Origin: Cardiocondyla obscurior
Lineage: Eukaryota; Arthropoda; Insecta; Hymenoptera; Formicidae
Assembly (NCBI RefSeq): GCF_019399895.1
Contig: NC_091873.1
Location: 4,198,501 to 4,262,500 of the forward strand
Reading direction: 5' to 3'
DNA: 64,000 bases
Part shown: piece after piece, positions 51,717 to 63,523 of the stretch
Layout of the letters: every line of letters begins with the position of its first letter
Numbering within the stretch: position 1 is the stretch's first letter
Translations under genes and position numbers: made by a program
The notes under the pieces: generated by a model
What the model saw: only the letters and a program-made list of their open reading frames with translations
What the model was told of the DNA's origin: nothing
Databases searched by the model: none

Positions 51717-53235
51717 TTGTAACTCGATACAACAATAGAATTAAGTAAGAATTAAGCAAGGATTGAATAAGTAAATAACACGAAATAAGATCTCGCAACA
51801 GAATTAAAAGAAACCTACATCAGCAATCCACTTATTTGAAAAGACTAAATAAATACATATCACGAGAATAAAGGGTGGCGAGATCTTAATACCGAGAACA
51901 GCAGATTGCATTACCCAGTAACCAAGTTAAGAAAATGAAATTTGCTGACACTGAAAAAGTGCCACATTTAAATACCCGCGGACCGGTAGCGACGAACAGT
52001 TGCTAATCACCTCACGTGCGTAACGTGAGATCTGTCGCGTGCCGGTAACAACAAAACTCCTCGCTGAGACGAGACTCCGCGACTACACAGCGGAGAGGAA
52101 CGCGAATAAGTAACGGAAAAAGAATAAGGTGTACCAAATAAAAGTGATATATTTATACTTCGACAAAAAGACTATTATAATTTTTTCATTAATCTACGCG
52201 CTCCCGTCGGCACCGAAGGACGGACCCTGTGCACCGGCCACGGTGCAACAACATGTAAAAATGAATCTAGCGATTCATGATTTAACATGTTGTTCAACAA
52301 GACGTTCTTTCTTACCACAGAAAGAGGAATAACAATTTCATCTAAATTTATTTTACGTTTTGTCTTAGTTTCTTCAGGTATTATTTGCTTAGACGTACCA
52401 ATATATAAACATTCATTATCTTGCTCCATATCTGAATCATTCGTATTAGTAGCAATGTTCTGTTACACACGACAATGTTTTTCGTTCGTCAATTACTATA
52501 TTTTTAACTGGTCGTGCATGTTGCCTAATGCTTTTACGACTTTCTTTTGTAGCCTTTTCTTTTTTCGCTTTTATTATATATTCCGGATCTCTAATAGGCA
52601 TGTTCGTATTATGACGACTGTCAAAGATTTTCGGAACCATACAGTCATAATAGAAGCGTGTTAGCAATGGAAGCATTTTATTTTACCAAAAATTATGGTT
52701 TCTATTAACATGAAGTTGTTGCACCGCAGCCGGTGCGCGGGTTCCGTCCTTCGGGGTCCTCGGAGAAGGGCGAAATAAAAAAGTCTTTTAAATATATTTA
52801 GTTTTTTATTCACAGTGGTTTTAGTTTTCCTTAAATTCCCAATTTTTCCCATTCACAAATACTCGGTCCGCGACCCGGCGCTATCACGCTCCCTCGGCTC
52901 CGCGAGGTATCTTTCTTACGGCACGCGACCGATCTCACATTACGTGAGATAGTACTGAAACGACAACACGACGTTCTTGTCCTTTACTTACTGACTGACC
53001 AGTGGGTGACGAACCGCGAGTATTTAATGATGACGTTGGGCCTTGGCGTCATCAGGTTGCATTGCCGAAACTTGGTTGTTCGGCTAATGCAAACTCAGCA
53101 ATTTCTGCAATAAGTTCTCGCAACTGTTTCTCTTTTTGTTTATTATTACTTAATTTCTCAAGGTGGATTGCTGATACAGTATCATCTGATATCAATTTGT
53201 TGCGAGATCTTATGCCGAAATAATTTACATAATCT
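51717..53235. mobile_element. foldback element with R430 arms
   Basis: Left arm 51717-52152 and right arm 52860-53235 are degenerate inverted copies of R430 (AAGATCTCGCAAC against GTTGCGAGATCTT). Inside is a second, cleaner inverted pair: 52201-52255 against 52709-52765 (CACCGAAGGACGGACCCTG, CGGTGCAACAACATG). An ORF relic lies between the inner arms. Superfamily unknown. Confidence 0.6.
52175..52676 (-). pseudogene. unrecognised basic protein relic inside the foldback
   Basis: Two frames: 52676-52446 ('RFYYDCMVPKIFDSRHN', 'RDPEYIIKAKKEKATKESRK') and 52429-52175 ('MEQDNECLYIGTSKQIIPEE', 'DEIVIPLSVVRKNVLL'). A single shift near 52455 would make them one frame of about 160 codons. No domain recognised. 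It fills the space between the inner inverted repeats, so it may be a captured or element-encoded gene. Confidence 0.4.
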
Positions 53236-54984
53236 TATGTGTTGTGCTAAATTTATTAAATTCGCAAACAACAAAAATATTAAAAAACCAAAAATTTGTT
53301 TACAATAAATTTTGTACGATAACGAAGTCGGGGATAAACCCGCGACTCATACAAGGCATGAATTATACAAAGGAAAATATATACTTGAAAATTGAAAAAA
53401 AAGATTTACAAACAAAAACCAAAAAATTTACCTCCGGCTATAATCTAGCACAAAGTGTAGTTCGATACGAAACGGACTCAGCCACCGTTGCTCGCCGGAT
53501 CTCAAAACGACACGGCATATCTTTTACACGACACAAACGATACAACATACGGAAACAACGACACGTATTGACAATAACTCAAAAGCTCGCCCTGCCTATC
53601 GCAACGCAATTACTAAATGCACACGCATTACATTGTTTCGCAACGCAACCCGATTTCCAAACGCACGCAAAAGAATCTGCCGTAATACGGCAAAGTACGA
53701 ACGCCACGGTAATACAAGGAATAAGCCTCGCGGCACGCCAATATAAAAACGCAAATTCCGAAATCTTCCGCTCACGCGCGCGGAACGTGACGTGGCACAC
53801 AAGAATTTCGGCTCGAAACACCCCCCTTTACCCCGGGGCTCCACACTACGCAAAGTTCGCATATACTCGCCGCACGCCGTCTTCTCGTGATGGCTGGCTG
53901 CGACGCGACGTCTCGCGTTGCGGTGAACACGGCACACCGTAAACGGCAATTCCCTCGGTGGCTGAATGCACCACAATGCACCCGGTATAGTCCCACGGCG
54001 CGGCGGTATCCGTCGTCGCCGTCCTCAAACTCTGTTTCGTCGCGGTCCTCGTGCCGGTACCCCGTGCTCGGCCTGTCGGTCACGTGATCGTTACGTGCGG
54101 CCTACAGCTTCTCGTCGCTTTCCTCCACAAATTCGGCCTGATACTTTGCCAGCCCCTGACTGAAACCTGTTCGTAAAATATAATTAATTTTACTATACCG
54201 AGACAACTCCTGGCCCTCTGTCACGAAACGGGCACTCACGGTACGGCACGTGATAGCCGCGTGAACGGCAACTCGCCGGTCGCTCTCCCTCGTCGTCGTC
54301 GGTCCCGTCGGGCGGAATTCGGTATCACACCTCGGTCTCTGTGCGACTGCGACGAGACCCGCAAACTGGCCCGTTACCAGGTCAACCGCGCAGACGCGAT
54401 AGCTCGTTACATTGTCGGTACCGCCAAATTTTCCACGAATCGGTATATAATGAGGTCTGTAATCCGACTCCGAAAACCGTGAGATAAAACAGATTACGTT
54501 ACAGTGTTGTAACGCGGTTCGGGTTTGTTGTATCACGGGGGGGTGCCGTGGGGTCCGTTCTCCGGATTATTGTAATTTTGTGGGATCAAATAAAAAACTT
54601 TTTTACCTTGATGCACCTTTTTATTCTTTTTAATGATTTCTTACAGCAATCGACGCCACGCGATTTAGTTCTTAATTGCGACTGTCCACTCGGACTGCGG
54701 TTGCCCATATATATGCCTTGCTGTTGCTAGGTCGAAATTCTTAACAATCAGCAGATTCGCGGGTGGCAACCGCAAATATTCTCGAAGCGTCGCGTTCCGG
54801 TCGGAAATGCTGGGTTACCTTGATCGGCGATATTCTGCCGACCCTGCTAATTTGTCCCGCGCGTGCGAGGTTTCGTCGTTATTCTCGAGCCTTCTGTTAT
54901 TAGGGGCTCGAGATATAACAGGTTACAACATAGTACTTTTATGCTTTTCGGCGTCTATACAACATAAATGCAATATTTTCTATG
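53236..54984. other. CpG-rich unassigned stretch with weak ORFs
   Basis: 53244-53942 (plus) is open but begins with GTG and looks random. On the minus strand 54536-54102 (144 codons) and 54083-53772 (103 codons, acidic 'DETEFEDGDDGY') are open without a known domain. A C7/G7 run at 54537-54543 next to TG could be a polypurine tract and LTR start on the plus strand, but no matching LTR is visible. Confidence 0.35.
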
Positions 54985-57227
54985 TGTTTTGTTCAATTAT
55001 CCTTGAACTTGATAGAAGAATCTATAATTTTTATTCATTTTATGCGGATTTCTTTCATCAAATATACCCATGTAAGATGGTAAAGTTTCTATAGCTGATT
55101 CTGCTGTAAGACTTTCAGCCGATAAAGGACATTTGATTTCTGCCACATCATTATCATCAATAAGCCCATCTGGAGAAGCACCCAAGCATAGATTTTTAGT
55201 ATGTATGAATACTCCGCAAGGTTTCACCTTTTTGCTAAGATGCATTGCCAAATCTTTTCTTGCTACTTCCTCCATAGCAAAACCATATTTCTCGGCTGCG
55301 TTGTCAATGACGAGAGAATTTAAAATGGCTTTCACTGTCCTTGTGCAAACCGTTGTCGGTTTCATACGAAACGGTTCCAAAATTAGATGCCGTTAACATT
55401 TTTCGTCGGAGTGATAATCATAATTCTGATTCACTTTGATTTCTGGTTTTATTCTTTATCTGTTTCTGGCTCGGGTTTAAATTTTTTTTAGTCTTCCCTG
55501 TGTTTGTCGAGATTCTTTGGTTTTTGCAACTTTTTTTGACGTTGTGTTTCAAGACACTGAATCACAAATGAAACATTGTTACACATGTTTTGATGTAGTT
55601 TAGTAGGTACTTGTTGTGCATTATATTGCACAATTTCTTCAGCTATTCTGGCATTATAAGATTCTTGTTTACCAAATTTATGCGTTTTCCGTCAATTTCT
55701 TTGCAGATTATGAAATTAAACAATTCTGCAGGATTGTTTGTACAGTTTAACAACAAACTGTTGGAATAACCGCTTAGATATATAACTGCACTTTCTATTT
55801 TGTCGTACAAACCATATATTTTTAAATATGGCACATAATTATATTTCCTGTTTTATTACTTTTGCACGTTCGACCAAGTGCCTCACATCGCTTGTGTTCG
55901 CCGAAAACATGGCTTGGAATATTTAATATATCTTTTTGTAATTCCATAGCCTTACAATGTTGAAGTTTTGTTTCTTTTTGTCGTAACGCTGCAAGGCTTT
56001 CTACTTCTCTTCGAATATTCAAAATATTGCTTTTTACAATATTTTGTATTTGTATAAAGCCACGCTGTCTTCTCATTTTTGGCTGAATTATTTCTGCTAC
56101 AACCTTTAATTTTTTGCATAAATTACAGAGCAAGTAATGACGCATTCTATTTTTTTAACTGTCACTATTTACTTTCCGTAAGGTGCATTATCAAGAACGG
56201 TTTGATATACACTACTGTCACCGTTCGCAATAACAGTTTTGTATATCAATCCATGCATTTCCAGGCTGCAATTGAAACCTTCCGCAATAGCATCGCTCTC
56301 CATGCTTATGGAACTTGCGTTGCGATCAAAGTTTTTGTAACATTTATGAGCTTTTGCGTCTACATTATTGCGCTTTGCCATATCGCATATTGTGCAAAAC
56401 TTATTACGCACACCCACAAATAAAACATTTTTTGTGTGGTAACCAATTATGGCCCCAACACCGGAAAGAGAGTTGTACGTATTGCCATATGATCTCTTCA
56501 TCCAGCTACCGTCTGCTACAACGATTATGGATGAAATACCGTTTATTATGTCGTTTCTTTCAATTGCGAGTTGCTTTTCAACTTCGCCAGCCTCTTTCAT
56601 ATTTTTTGTGGCTGTTTCTTGAAATTTCTTGACAATAATCTCCCTATACTTTATATAGGTTGGTTCCGACATGTTGGAAATATTTTGAGCTGCTTACAGT
56701 TCTTGCAATTGAGCATAGCCAATTCCAACAGTAATACTTCCAGCTACAGTAGTTATATTAATATCTAATTTGTCTGAATTTTTTGGTTCAGACCAGATAC
56801 TTGCTTCGTAATTGCACATTTGCAATTGAAATAAATTCAGTCAATAAGCCAAAGCGACGAGAGTTTGTGAGCAGCTAGTCTTTAAACAGGCACTCAATTT
56901 CTCGCGAATGCTCATCAAAAATTCTATGCATTTTTTTTTTAAGAAATAAGACAAATTAACAACATAGTTCCCATCAGGCTCATGTTCTTGGATTTTATTT
57001 ACATCCAGGTCTTTTTCAATGGTTAAATGACGGTCGTCATCTTTACTATATTCAAAATGTTGTACTTTACCCTCGCTTAGCGACGAATTTATTGTAGAAC
57101 TTGCAGCTTCAGCGTTGAATTCAAAATTTATGATGTCGTCATTCATCAGTGATATCACTGATGATTGACTATTCATAGATTCATTTCTTCCTTTTGTGGC
57201 ATTTTTTTCTTTTCTAAGCGCCATCAT
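54985..57227 (-). pseudogene. Mutator-like transposase domain + YqaJ nuclease gene, decayed
   Basis: Read from 57227 down. 57227-56841 is a 128-codon Ser/Asp-rich N-terminal piece. 56820-56169 carries 'GYAQLQEL', then 'IIVVADGSWMKRSYGNTYN', 'LSGVGAIIGYHTKNVL' and a CxxC pair, a pattern I know from the insect 'Mutator-like transposase' domain (first catalytic Asp in ADGSW). 56160-55400 is full of stops. 55380-54985 has 'YGFAMEEVARKDL', 'LGASPDGLIDDNDVAEIKCP', the D..E-x-K site of YqaJ/lambda-exonuclease-like recombinases. The tandem DDE + YqaJ layout is recurrent in insect repeats. Broken below 54985. Confidence 0.72.
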
Positions 57228-57335
57228 TAGCTGCTGCTTAAAAAATATTTACAATTTATATTAAGAAGACAACTTAATAATACTCGTATTTTAAAACATA
57301 TAACTATTGATATTTAAGTGCATGCACGCGCGCAA

Positions 57336-57705
57336 TGTACCGCAAATAGCCCGCACAGCTAACGCGAATTACTCCGTCGATTTGCTATCGCGACTTTCGC
57401 TTCTATCGCCGAGGCACTCGGACCGGTTTTTATAGCGTTCGCACGACGCACTCTGTATCGCGACTGCTCGGCGGATTCTCTGGCTTCTCGAAAACGCTCT
57501 CCGACTCCAGGAATCCACCGACCTTTTCTACGAAACACAAACAGCTCGAACGACTCGTGTTGCCAAGCAGAGCTGGCCCCGAGCCGCGAATAGATGCCAG
57601 TACAAAGAATGATCAACAATCAAAAAAGCGAAAACACGTCGCGAGGTCGGCCGGCCGATCGCGGTCGGCCCAGCCACGCGGAGCAGCGATGATCGATCGC
57701 GAACA
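57336..57705 (-). repeat. 3' LTR of BEL element, 5' part only
   Basis: Identical by eye to 63154-63523 but stops at the shared CAATGTACCGC; the terminal ...CGCAACA end seen in the other LTR is absent. A purine-rich tract (GAGGCGGGCGGGA in sense) abuts its inner edge. The 86-codon ORF inside each LTR (57359-57619, 63177-63437) is not convincing as a gene. Confidence 0.9.
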
Positions 57706-57781
57706 TCCCGCCCGCCTCGGCATATAATGCCGACGACCCGCTCCACGACGGAAACGAAAGGCATAGCGCAGATGCCCTCAA

Positions 57782-59155
57782 TCAGTTCCCCCCGTCCCCT
57801 GCCCGCGGCTTGCCCGAATGAAGGGAACCGGCTGAAACCTCGCCGCAAGGAAGCGATACGAGCTTCACAACCGGACGCGTAAACGACGAGGTCGCGGTAC
57901 GGACGGTCACCACGCGCACCTGCCCATCGATGCCCGGATGCACCGCCGTGATCCGAGCTAACGGCCACCGAGTGGGGGGCAAGTTCTCGCCGCGTATGAG
58001 GCACAGGTCGCCGACGCGAACGTTATTTACAAACTGCTGCCACTTCGGTCTCGTAATCATGGCATGCAGCACCTCCGTGGACCACCTCCGCCAAAAGTGA
58101 TCGCGCATCCTCTCCACCAGCCGCCATCGAGACAAACGGCCTACCGCCTCATCACACAAGGAAGCCTCGGGAACCGCATGCAGCGCCGACCCAATTAAAA
58201 AGTGTCCCGGAGTCAGGGCCTCCAAGTCGTCCGGGTCATCAGACAAGGCGGTCAGAGGGTGAGAGTTGAGACAAGCCTCCACCTGAGCGAGCAGGGTCGA
58301 GAGCTCCTCGAAGGTGAGCTTAGCATCGCCTACCACGCGACGAAGGTGATGCTTCGTCGACCTCACCGCGGCCTCCCACAGCCCTCCGAAATGAGGGGCA
58401 GAGGGGGGATTAAAATTCCATTTAACTCCGTCGCTCGCCAGCATATTCGCCCAAGTGCCCTCCGCTGACAACCCACGCAGGAAGTCACGCAATTTAGCTT
58501 CCGCCCCCACGAACGTGGTGCCGCGATCACTGTATAACGCCGCGCATAGCCCCCGCCGCGAAATAAACCGCCTGAACGCCGCCAGGAACGCGTCCGAGGT
58601 GTAATCCGACACCGCCTCTAGATGAACCGCGCGCGTAGCAAGGCATACAAAAATCGCCAGAAAGCCCTTCCGGGATTGATGCCCCCGGCCGCGTGACGAC
58701 CGCACGAGAACAGGGCCAGCGTAGTCCACACCGGAGTGCAGGAAGGGGCGCGACGGCCTCACCCGCGTTCGCGGAAGATCGCCCATGAGGGGGGCGGGGC
58801 GCTCCGCCCGCCATCTCGCACAACGCACGCACGCATGAATAAGTCGCTTGACGGCCGCGCGGCCGCAGAGAATCCAGTACCGCTGCCTGAGAACCGCTAA
58901 GGTCAGCTGGACTTCCCCATGCATCGTTCGCAGGTGGCAGGCCTCCACGATCAAGCGAGTCCAGTGGGAGTCCCGGGGCAGGATAGCCAGATGCCTCTGA
59001 TCCAAGGGGAGCAAGGAATGACGCAGCTGCCCGCCGACTCGGAGCACCCCGTGCCCGTCCAGTACAGGAGTCAATCGAAGAAGGACGCTGCGCCTCGGCA
59101 GCGGACGGCCCGTCCTAACCGCCGTCGTCTCCTCATGGAACCACCGCGCCTGCAC
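57782..59155 (-). pseudogene. pol: BEL Pol: integrase and C-terminal tail
   Basis: 457 open codons. N-terminal zinc finger ('HLRTMHGEVQLTLAVLRQRYWI', 'CVRCARW'), integrase core with 'GVDYAGP' (D), 'YSDRGTTFVGAEAKL' (D) and the 'PHFGGLWEAAVRSTK' block (E), then a DUF5641-like end ('VRVGDLCLIRGENLPPTRWPLARI') typical of BEL/Pao. It is separated from the RNase H part by two consecutive stops (TAG TGA at 59170-59165) in the same frame. Confidence 0.9.
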
Positions 59156-59167
59156 CTCGCTTGTTCA

Positions 59168-60010
59168 CTACGTTTCGGCCTCCTCAAGTTCGAGCGGAGT
59201 AAGGGCTCCTGCAACAAGGCCCCTCCCCCCCGCAGCCCGCCGCCATCGCCGGCAACGAGCCGTGAAGCGGATCAACCCGCGGAAGCGAGAGAACCGCAGC
59301 AAGAGGGGGCTCTCCTCCACCTCGACCGAGGCCACCAGCACCACCGCACGGCTCTCCCTTGCAGCCTCCCCGTAATCTTCTTCGGTCATCTCTACGCCCC
59401 CCGAAAACTCCCCTCGGCTCAACCAGGAAGGGCCCGTCCACCACAATGGATGACCAACCAGCTCGCGGGGCGAGAGTCCGCGGGACGCACAGTCCGCAAG
59501 GTTGTCTCGACCCGCCACGTGACGCCAGTGAGACCCCGGCAGCACGCTCCGGATCTCCGAAACTCGATTCGCCACGTAGGTGGTCCACTTGGCCGGGTGG
59601 CCCTGAATCCAGGCCAAGGTTACAGTCGAATCCGACCACAGATAAACCGAACCGCGGGCGCAGTCCAGCAAGGCTCGGAAATGTTCCGCGACCCGCGCGA
59701 GAAGCGAAGCAGCGCATAACTCCAAGCGCGGAAGAGAGACTCTACGCAGCGGGGCGACCCGCGTCTTGGCGCCCAGCAGTGTCACCTCCCATGAAGACGA
59801 ACTCCGACCGACTCCGCGCACGCACGCATACACCACGGCGGCGTATGCCCTCTCCGACGCGTCACAGAATCCGTGGAGCTCCAAGGAAAATCCAGAAGAG
59901 CGAGTCCGCAGCCAGCGCGGCAACTCGAGGTCCGCCAAACTCGGCAAGTCCGCGCGAAAACGCCGCCACGCCACGTCATCCTCGCGACTCAGTGGTTGAT
60001 CCCAATCCAC
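59168..60010 (-). pseudogene. pol: BEL Pol: RNase H region
   Basis: 280 open codons with 'LELHGFCDASERAYAAVVY' (first acidic block), 'LGAKTRVAPLRRVSLPRLEL' and 'SVYLWSDSTVTLAWIQGHPAKW' (D-S-T), the usual BEL RNase H signature. Same frame as the pieces on either side, but the junction with RT near 60010-60180 is frameshifted: the expected 'LAPVVVRAKLM..LW' text is in another frame. Confidence 0.88.
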
Positions 60011-60031
60011 TCCGGAGCCACAAAGATTGTA

Positions 60032-61846
60032 TCATAAGCTTGGCCCGCACGACCACCGGAGCGAGCCACCCCAGAGGATCGTAGAAGCGCGCGGTCTCGG
60101 ACAGCACGCGTCGCTTCGTGGGCGGAAGGTCCTCCAGCGCAGGCAGCCGAAACCGGAAGGAGTCTCGTCCCGGGTCCCGACACCTAAGGCGGTAAGAGCT
60201 TCCTCAGGATGCCATTCCACAGGCTCCCGCACGCGATGCTTCGCAGGGACTGCCGCCAAGACCCGGCTATCACTAGCCGCCCATTTGCGAAGAGGAAACC
60301 CGCCCGCCGTGCAGATTCCTCGCAGCTGCTCCACCCTCCGCCGCGCCACCGACAGGTCATCCGCACCAGTCAAGACGTCGTCCACATAGGTCTCCCCCGC
60401 AAGCGCCTCCGCCCCCAAGGGGAACCGAGCCCCCTCGTCCGCGGCCAGCTGTCTCATCGTTCGAATGGCCAGGAAGGGCGCGCACGCAAGACCGTACGTA
60501 ACCATGTTGAGACTGAACTCCCGCACGACGCCCCCGCGCTCAGTCCGCCACAAAATCCGCTGCAAATCGCGATCGTCCTCGTGCACCAGAATCTGCCGGT
60601 ACATTTTGGCAACGTCCGCGGTAATGGCAAAACGGTGCAGCCGCCAGCGCGTCAGCACATCCGCAAGGGCCGGCAGCAGATTCGGCCCGCAACGAAATGC
60701 ATCGTTCAGCGATCGTTCATCGCCAAACCTCGCAGAGCCGTTAAAAACGACCCGGATCTTCGCGCAATTGCCCGCGCCCTTGAGGACTCCGTGATGCGGC
60801 AGATAGCACCTCCGATCATCGCTTCGCGAGGGGCTCGTGGGCACCGGCGACATGTGTCCCAGCTCGAGGTACTCGCGCATAAACTCGTCGTACAACGCGC
60901 GCAGTCGAGAGTTTCCCTCCAAGCGACGCTCCACACCAGCGAATGTGCGCCGCGCAACGAAGAGAGATTCGCGAAAATCGAGCACCGGCTCGCGAAGCGG
61001 CAGCCGTACAACGTACCGCCCGTCGGCAGTCCGGGAATGTGTGCGCGCGAAGTGGTCCTCGCATTCGCGCTCCTCCAGCGACATCGGCGTCGTCACCTTC
61101 GGCGGTTCCTCCTGCTGCCAAAATTCGCGGACCAACGCCCCCAGCTCCTCGTCCGCAGTACCCGTCATGACCGCCGCCCCCCGAGTATCATGAGATCCAC
61201 CGACGGCACCGCACAGGATCCAGCCCAACGACGTGTTCTGCGCGATCGGCATCCTCGGGCCTCCACGCAGCAAGCCCTCGCGCACAATGGTCGCGTACAC
61301 GTCCGCACCGAGCAAAATCTCGATAGTGCGGCTCGCACTTAAGTCCGGGTCCGCTAATTTCAGTCCGCGCACATGCGACCATCCTCCCGTCGCCGACGTA
61401 ACGCGGCCTCCGAAACTCGTCACGCGCGGCAGGATCAAAGCTGAGATCCTCAGAGATTCCGAGGGCGCGAAGTACGGCGCGATCTCCACCGACAGTCGAC
61501 CGCGGGCAGCCCCCGACCGCTGGCCGCCGATCCCGAAGACGACGGTCGTCACCGCCGCACGCGGGAGCCCCAGACGCTGCGCCAGGGACTTCGAGACAAT
61601 GGAGACCTCCGATCCCGCGTCAATCAACGCGCGCGTCTCGACAGGATCCCCGCAAACGTCCCTGGCCACGATCTTTGCCGTCGCCAACAGCACCAACACG
61701 CCCTCCCCGCACGCGTGACTCCGCACGTGCAGTGCAGCCGTCGAACCGCCGCCACTTGCCGTCTCCGCCGCAACCGCCTCGTGGACGGACGAACGGTGTC
61801 TCCTTCCGCACACCGCACACGCCTTCTTCGACGGACACACATTCAC
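60032..61846 (-). pseudogene. pol: BEL Pol: protease and reverse transcriptase
   Basis: 604 open codons. A zinc-binding 'CAVCGRRHRSSVH' at the start belongs to the end of Gag. Then a retropepsin with 'RALIDAGSEVSIVSKSLAQ' (D-A-G), a linker ending 'LGWILCG', and RT of Pao type ('VVFNGSARFGDERSLND', 'ITADVAKMYRQILVHEDD', 'YVDDVLTGADDL'). The open frame ends at a TGA (60032-60034) after a shift near 60150. An upstream stop in the same frame separates it from Gag. Confidence 0.9.
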
Positions 61847-62963
61847 CCGATGCTGGCCGAAGCAATTGAGTCACAGATCCTGAGTCCGCGCCAATTTCCG
61901 TCTCTCTGTCGGCGTCCTCCGCTGGAAATTCTTGCACGAGAGGATGTAATGCTGGCCTTGACAAAGCGAACAACGGCTCGGACGCGGCTAATCGCACACC
62001 AGATGCGAGCGCGCCGCTCGCGCGCCCGTACCTCCGCTCCTCGTGGAGGCGCCCGCCCTCCTGTCCGCACGCTGCAAGGCGTCGAGAGCCTGGAGGCGCA
62101 CCTCGATGAAATCCCGCAGCTCCTGGTAGACCGGCGGACTTCCCCACAACGGTCTCCCACTCGCGACGCGAGACCGGATCCAGGACCTCGATGATGACGT
62201 GCACGAAGAGATCGCACGTTTCGATCGGCCTGCCGATGCCCTCTAGAGCGCCAATCGTCTGCAGCATGCAGTGGTATAAGCGCCGAAGGTCGACCGCCGA
62301 TTCGGACTTCATCTTCGGAAGAGCCAGCAAGGTGGAGAACACCGCGCGCAGAAGCAATCTGGTGTTGGCGTAATTGTCAGCCAACAAGGTCCACACGCGT
62401 TGAAAGTTGCCGCTAGTGGTTGGAATGTTACGCACCAGCTGCTCCGCTTCCCCTTTCAGGTACCCCCGCAAGTAATGGAGCTTGTCCACGTCCGACAGCG
62501 AAGAATCCCGCGCGATGATCGCCTCGAACCAGTCTCGAAAGGACGGCCACTCCTCAAACAGCCCGCTGAACGACGGCAACTCAAGCTGCGGGAATTTCCG
62601 CCTGGGCATCGCCTCTTGACTCTGAGGAGAGCCCACTCGCTTGTCCGCCTCCTTCTCGAGCTCTCCCCGCGCTTCCAGCAAGGCGCCTCGCTGGTCAACA
62701 TACGCCTGCTCGACCAGGCCGAAGAAATCACCCTGAGTGTAGTCGCACTCGGCCATGCTCGGCCAATGATCGTTTCGCAAGGTCTCGTGAGCGATCTCGA
62801 ATTTTGCCCAATATTTATCGAGCAGCCGGAGCTTGCTGTCGATCACTCCCACCGTCAGCTTGCTCGCACCCATCTTCCGCAGGTTTTCTACAGTGCGGGC
62901 GATTCTGCCATGCATTTCCTGCTGGCCTCGCAGCAATGCCTCCAGCTCGGGGCTCACAGACAT
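61620..62963 (-). pseudogene. gag: BEL Gag (DUF1759), frameshifted
   Basis: ATG at 62963. N-terminal coiled-coil region, then 'RKFPQLELPSFSGLFEEWPSF' and 'LHYLRGYLKGEAEQLV', the DUF1759 Gag core, to about codon 270. Beyond about 62145 the frame reads nonsense; the real continuation ('YQELRDFIEVRLQAL', then CCHC-type 'CSLCQGQHYILSC') lies in the frame of the protease ORF and is itself cut by two stops near 61987 and 61870. Confidence 0.87.
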
Positions 62964-63044
62964 CTTCGGTTTTCCCGGAGTGCGAGTCTCTCGCGCCTTC
63001 TCCGGAAGCCATAATTATCGCAACGCGCACCGACCCGTTAAAAA

Positions 63045-63061
63045 TCCGGCTTGAAGAACCA
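63045..63061 (-). other. BEL primer binding site, tRNA-Tyr-like
   Basis: Sense TGGTTCTTCAAGCCGGA, five bases inside the LTR end at 63067. It matches the 3' end of animal tRNA-Tyr with two mismatches (both transition type). Confidence 0.6.
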
Positions 63062-63066
63062 AATAA

Positions 63067-63523
63067 TGTTGCGAAAGGAAATTAAGTCTGAACACGCGCG
63101 ATTTACGAAACACAAATAAAATTATATTTACAAAATTTATACAATATGTACAATGTACCGCAAATAGCCCGCACAGCTAACGCGAATTACTCCGTCGATT
63201 TGCTATCGCGACTTTCGCTTCTATCGCCGAGGCACTCGGACCGGTTTTTATAGCGTTCGCACGACGCACTCTGTATCGCGACTGCTCGGCGGATTCTCTG
63301 GCTTCTCGAAAACGCTCTCCGACTCCAGGAATCCACCGACCTTTTCTACGAAACACAAACAGCTCGAACGACTCGTGTTGCCAAGCAGAGCTGGCCCCGA
63401 GCCGCGAATAGATGCCAGTACAAAGAATGATCAACAATCAAAAAAGCGAAAACACGTCGCGAGGTCGGCCGGCCGATCGCGGTCGGCCCAGCCACGCGGA
63501 GCAGCGATGATCGATCGCGAACA
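63067..63523 (-). repeat. 5' LTR of BEL element (457 bp)
   Basis: Sense TGTTCGCGATCG to TTTCGCAACA, so the tips are inverted (TGTT/AACA). The inner boundary is set by the primer site. Sense TATAAAAACC near 63243-63250. Confidence 0.82.

Larger units (their letters stand above)
57333..63523 (-). mobile_element. defective BEL/Pao retrotransposon
   Basis: Sense order: 5' LTR 63523-63067, tRNA-Tyr-like primer site, Gag (DUF1759), aspartic protease, RT, RNase H, integrase, DUF5641-type tail, 3' LTR 57705-57336. The coding region is broken by at least four lesions. The shared 370 bp of LTR show no difference that I can find. The 3' LTR lacks the last 87 bp or so and there is no target duplication, so the end has been deleted or replaced. 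Confidence 0.93.

Noticed and set aside
53244..53942. 232-codon plus-strand ORF
   Set aside because: Starts at GTG, has random-looking composition and no domain; likely chance in CpG-rich, stop-poor DNA.
57336..57340. BEL LTR boundary at TGTACCGC on both sides
   Set aside because: The right LTR continues to TGTTGCG at 63067, which pairs with the other tip and abuts the primer site. The left boundary is a truncation point.
57359..57619. 86-codon ORF repeated at 63177-63437
   Set aside because: Inside the BEL LTRs, crossing the promoter region; identical only because the LTRs are identical.
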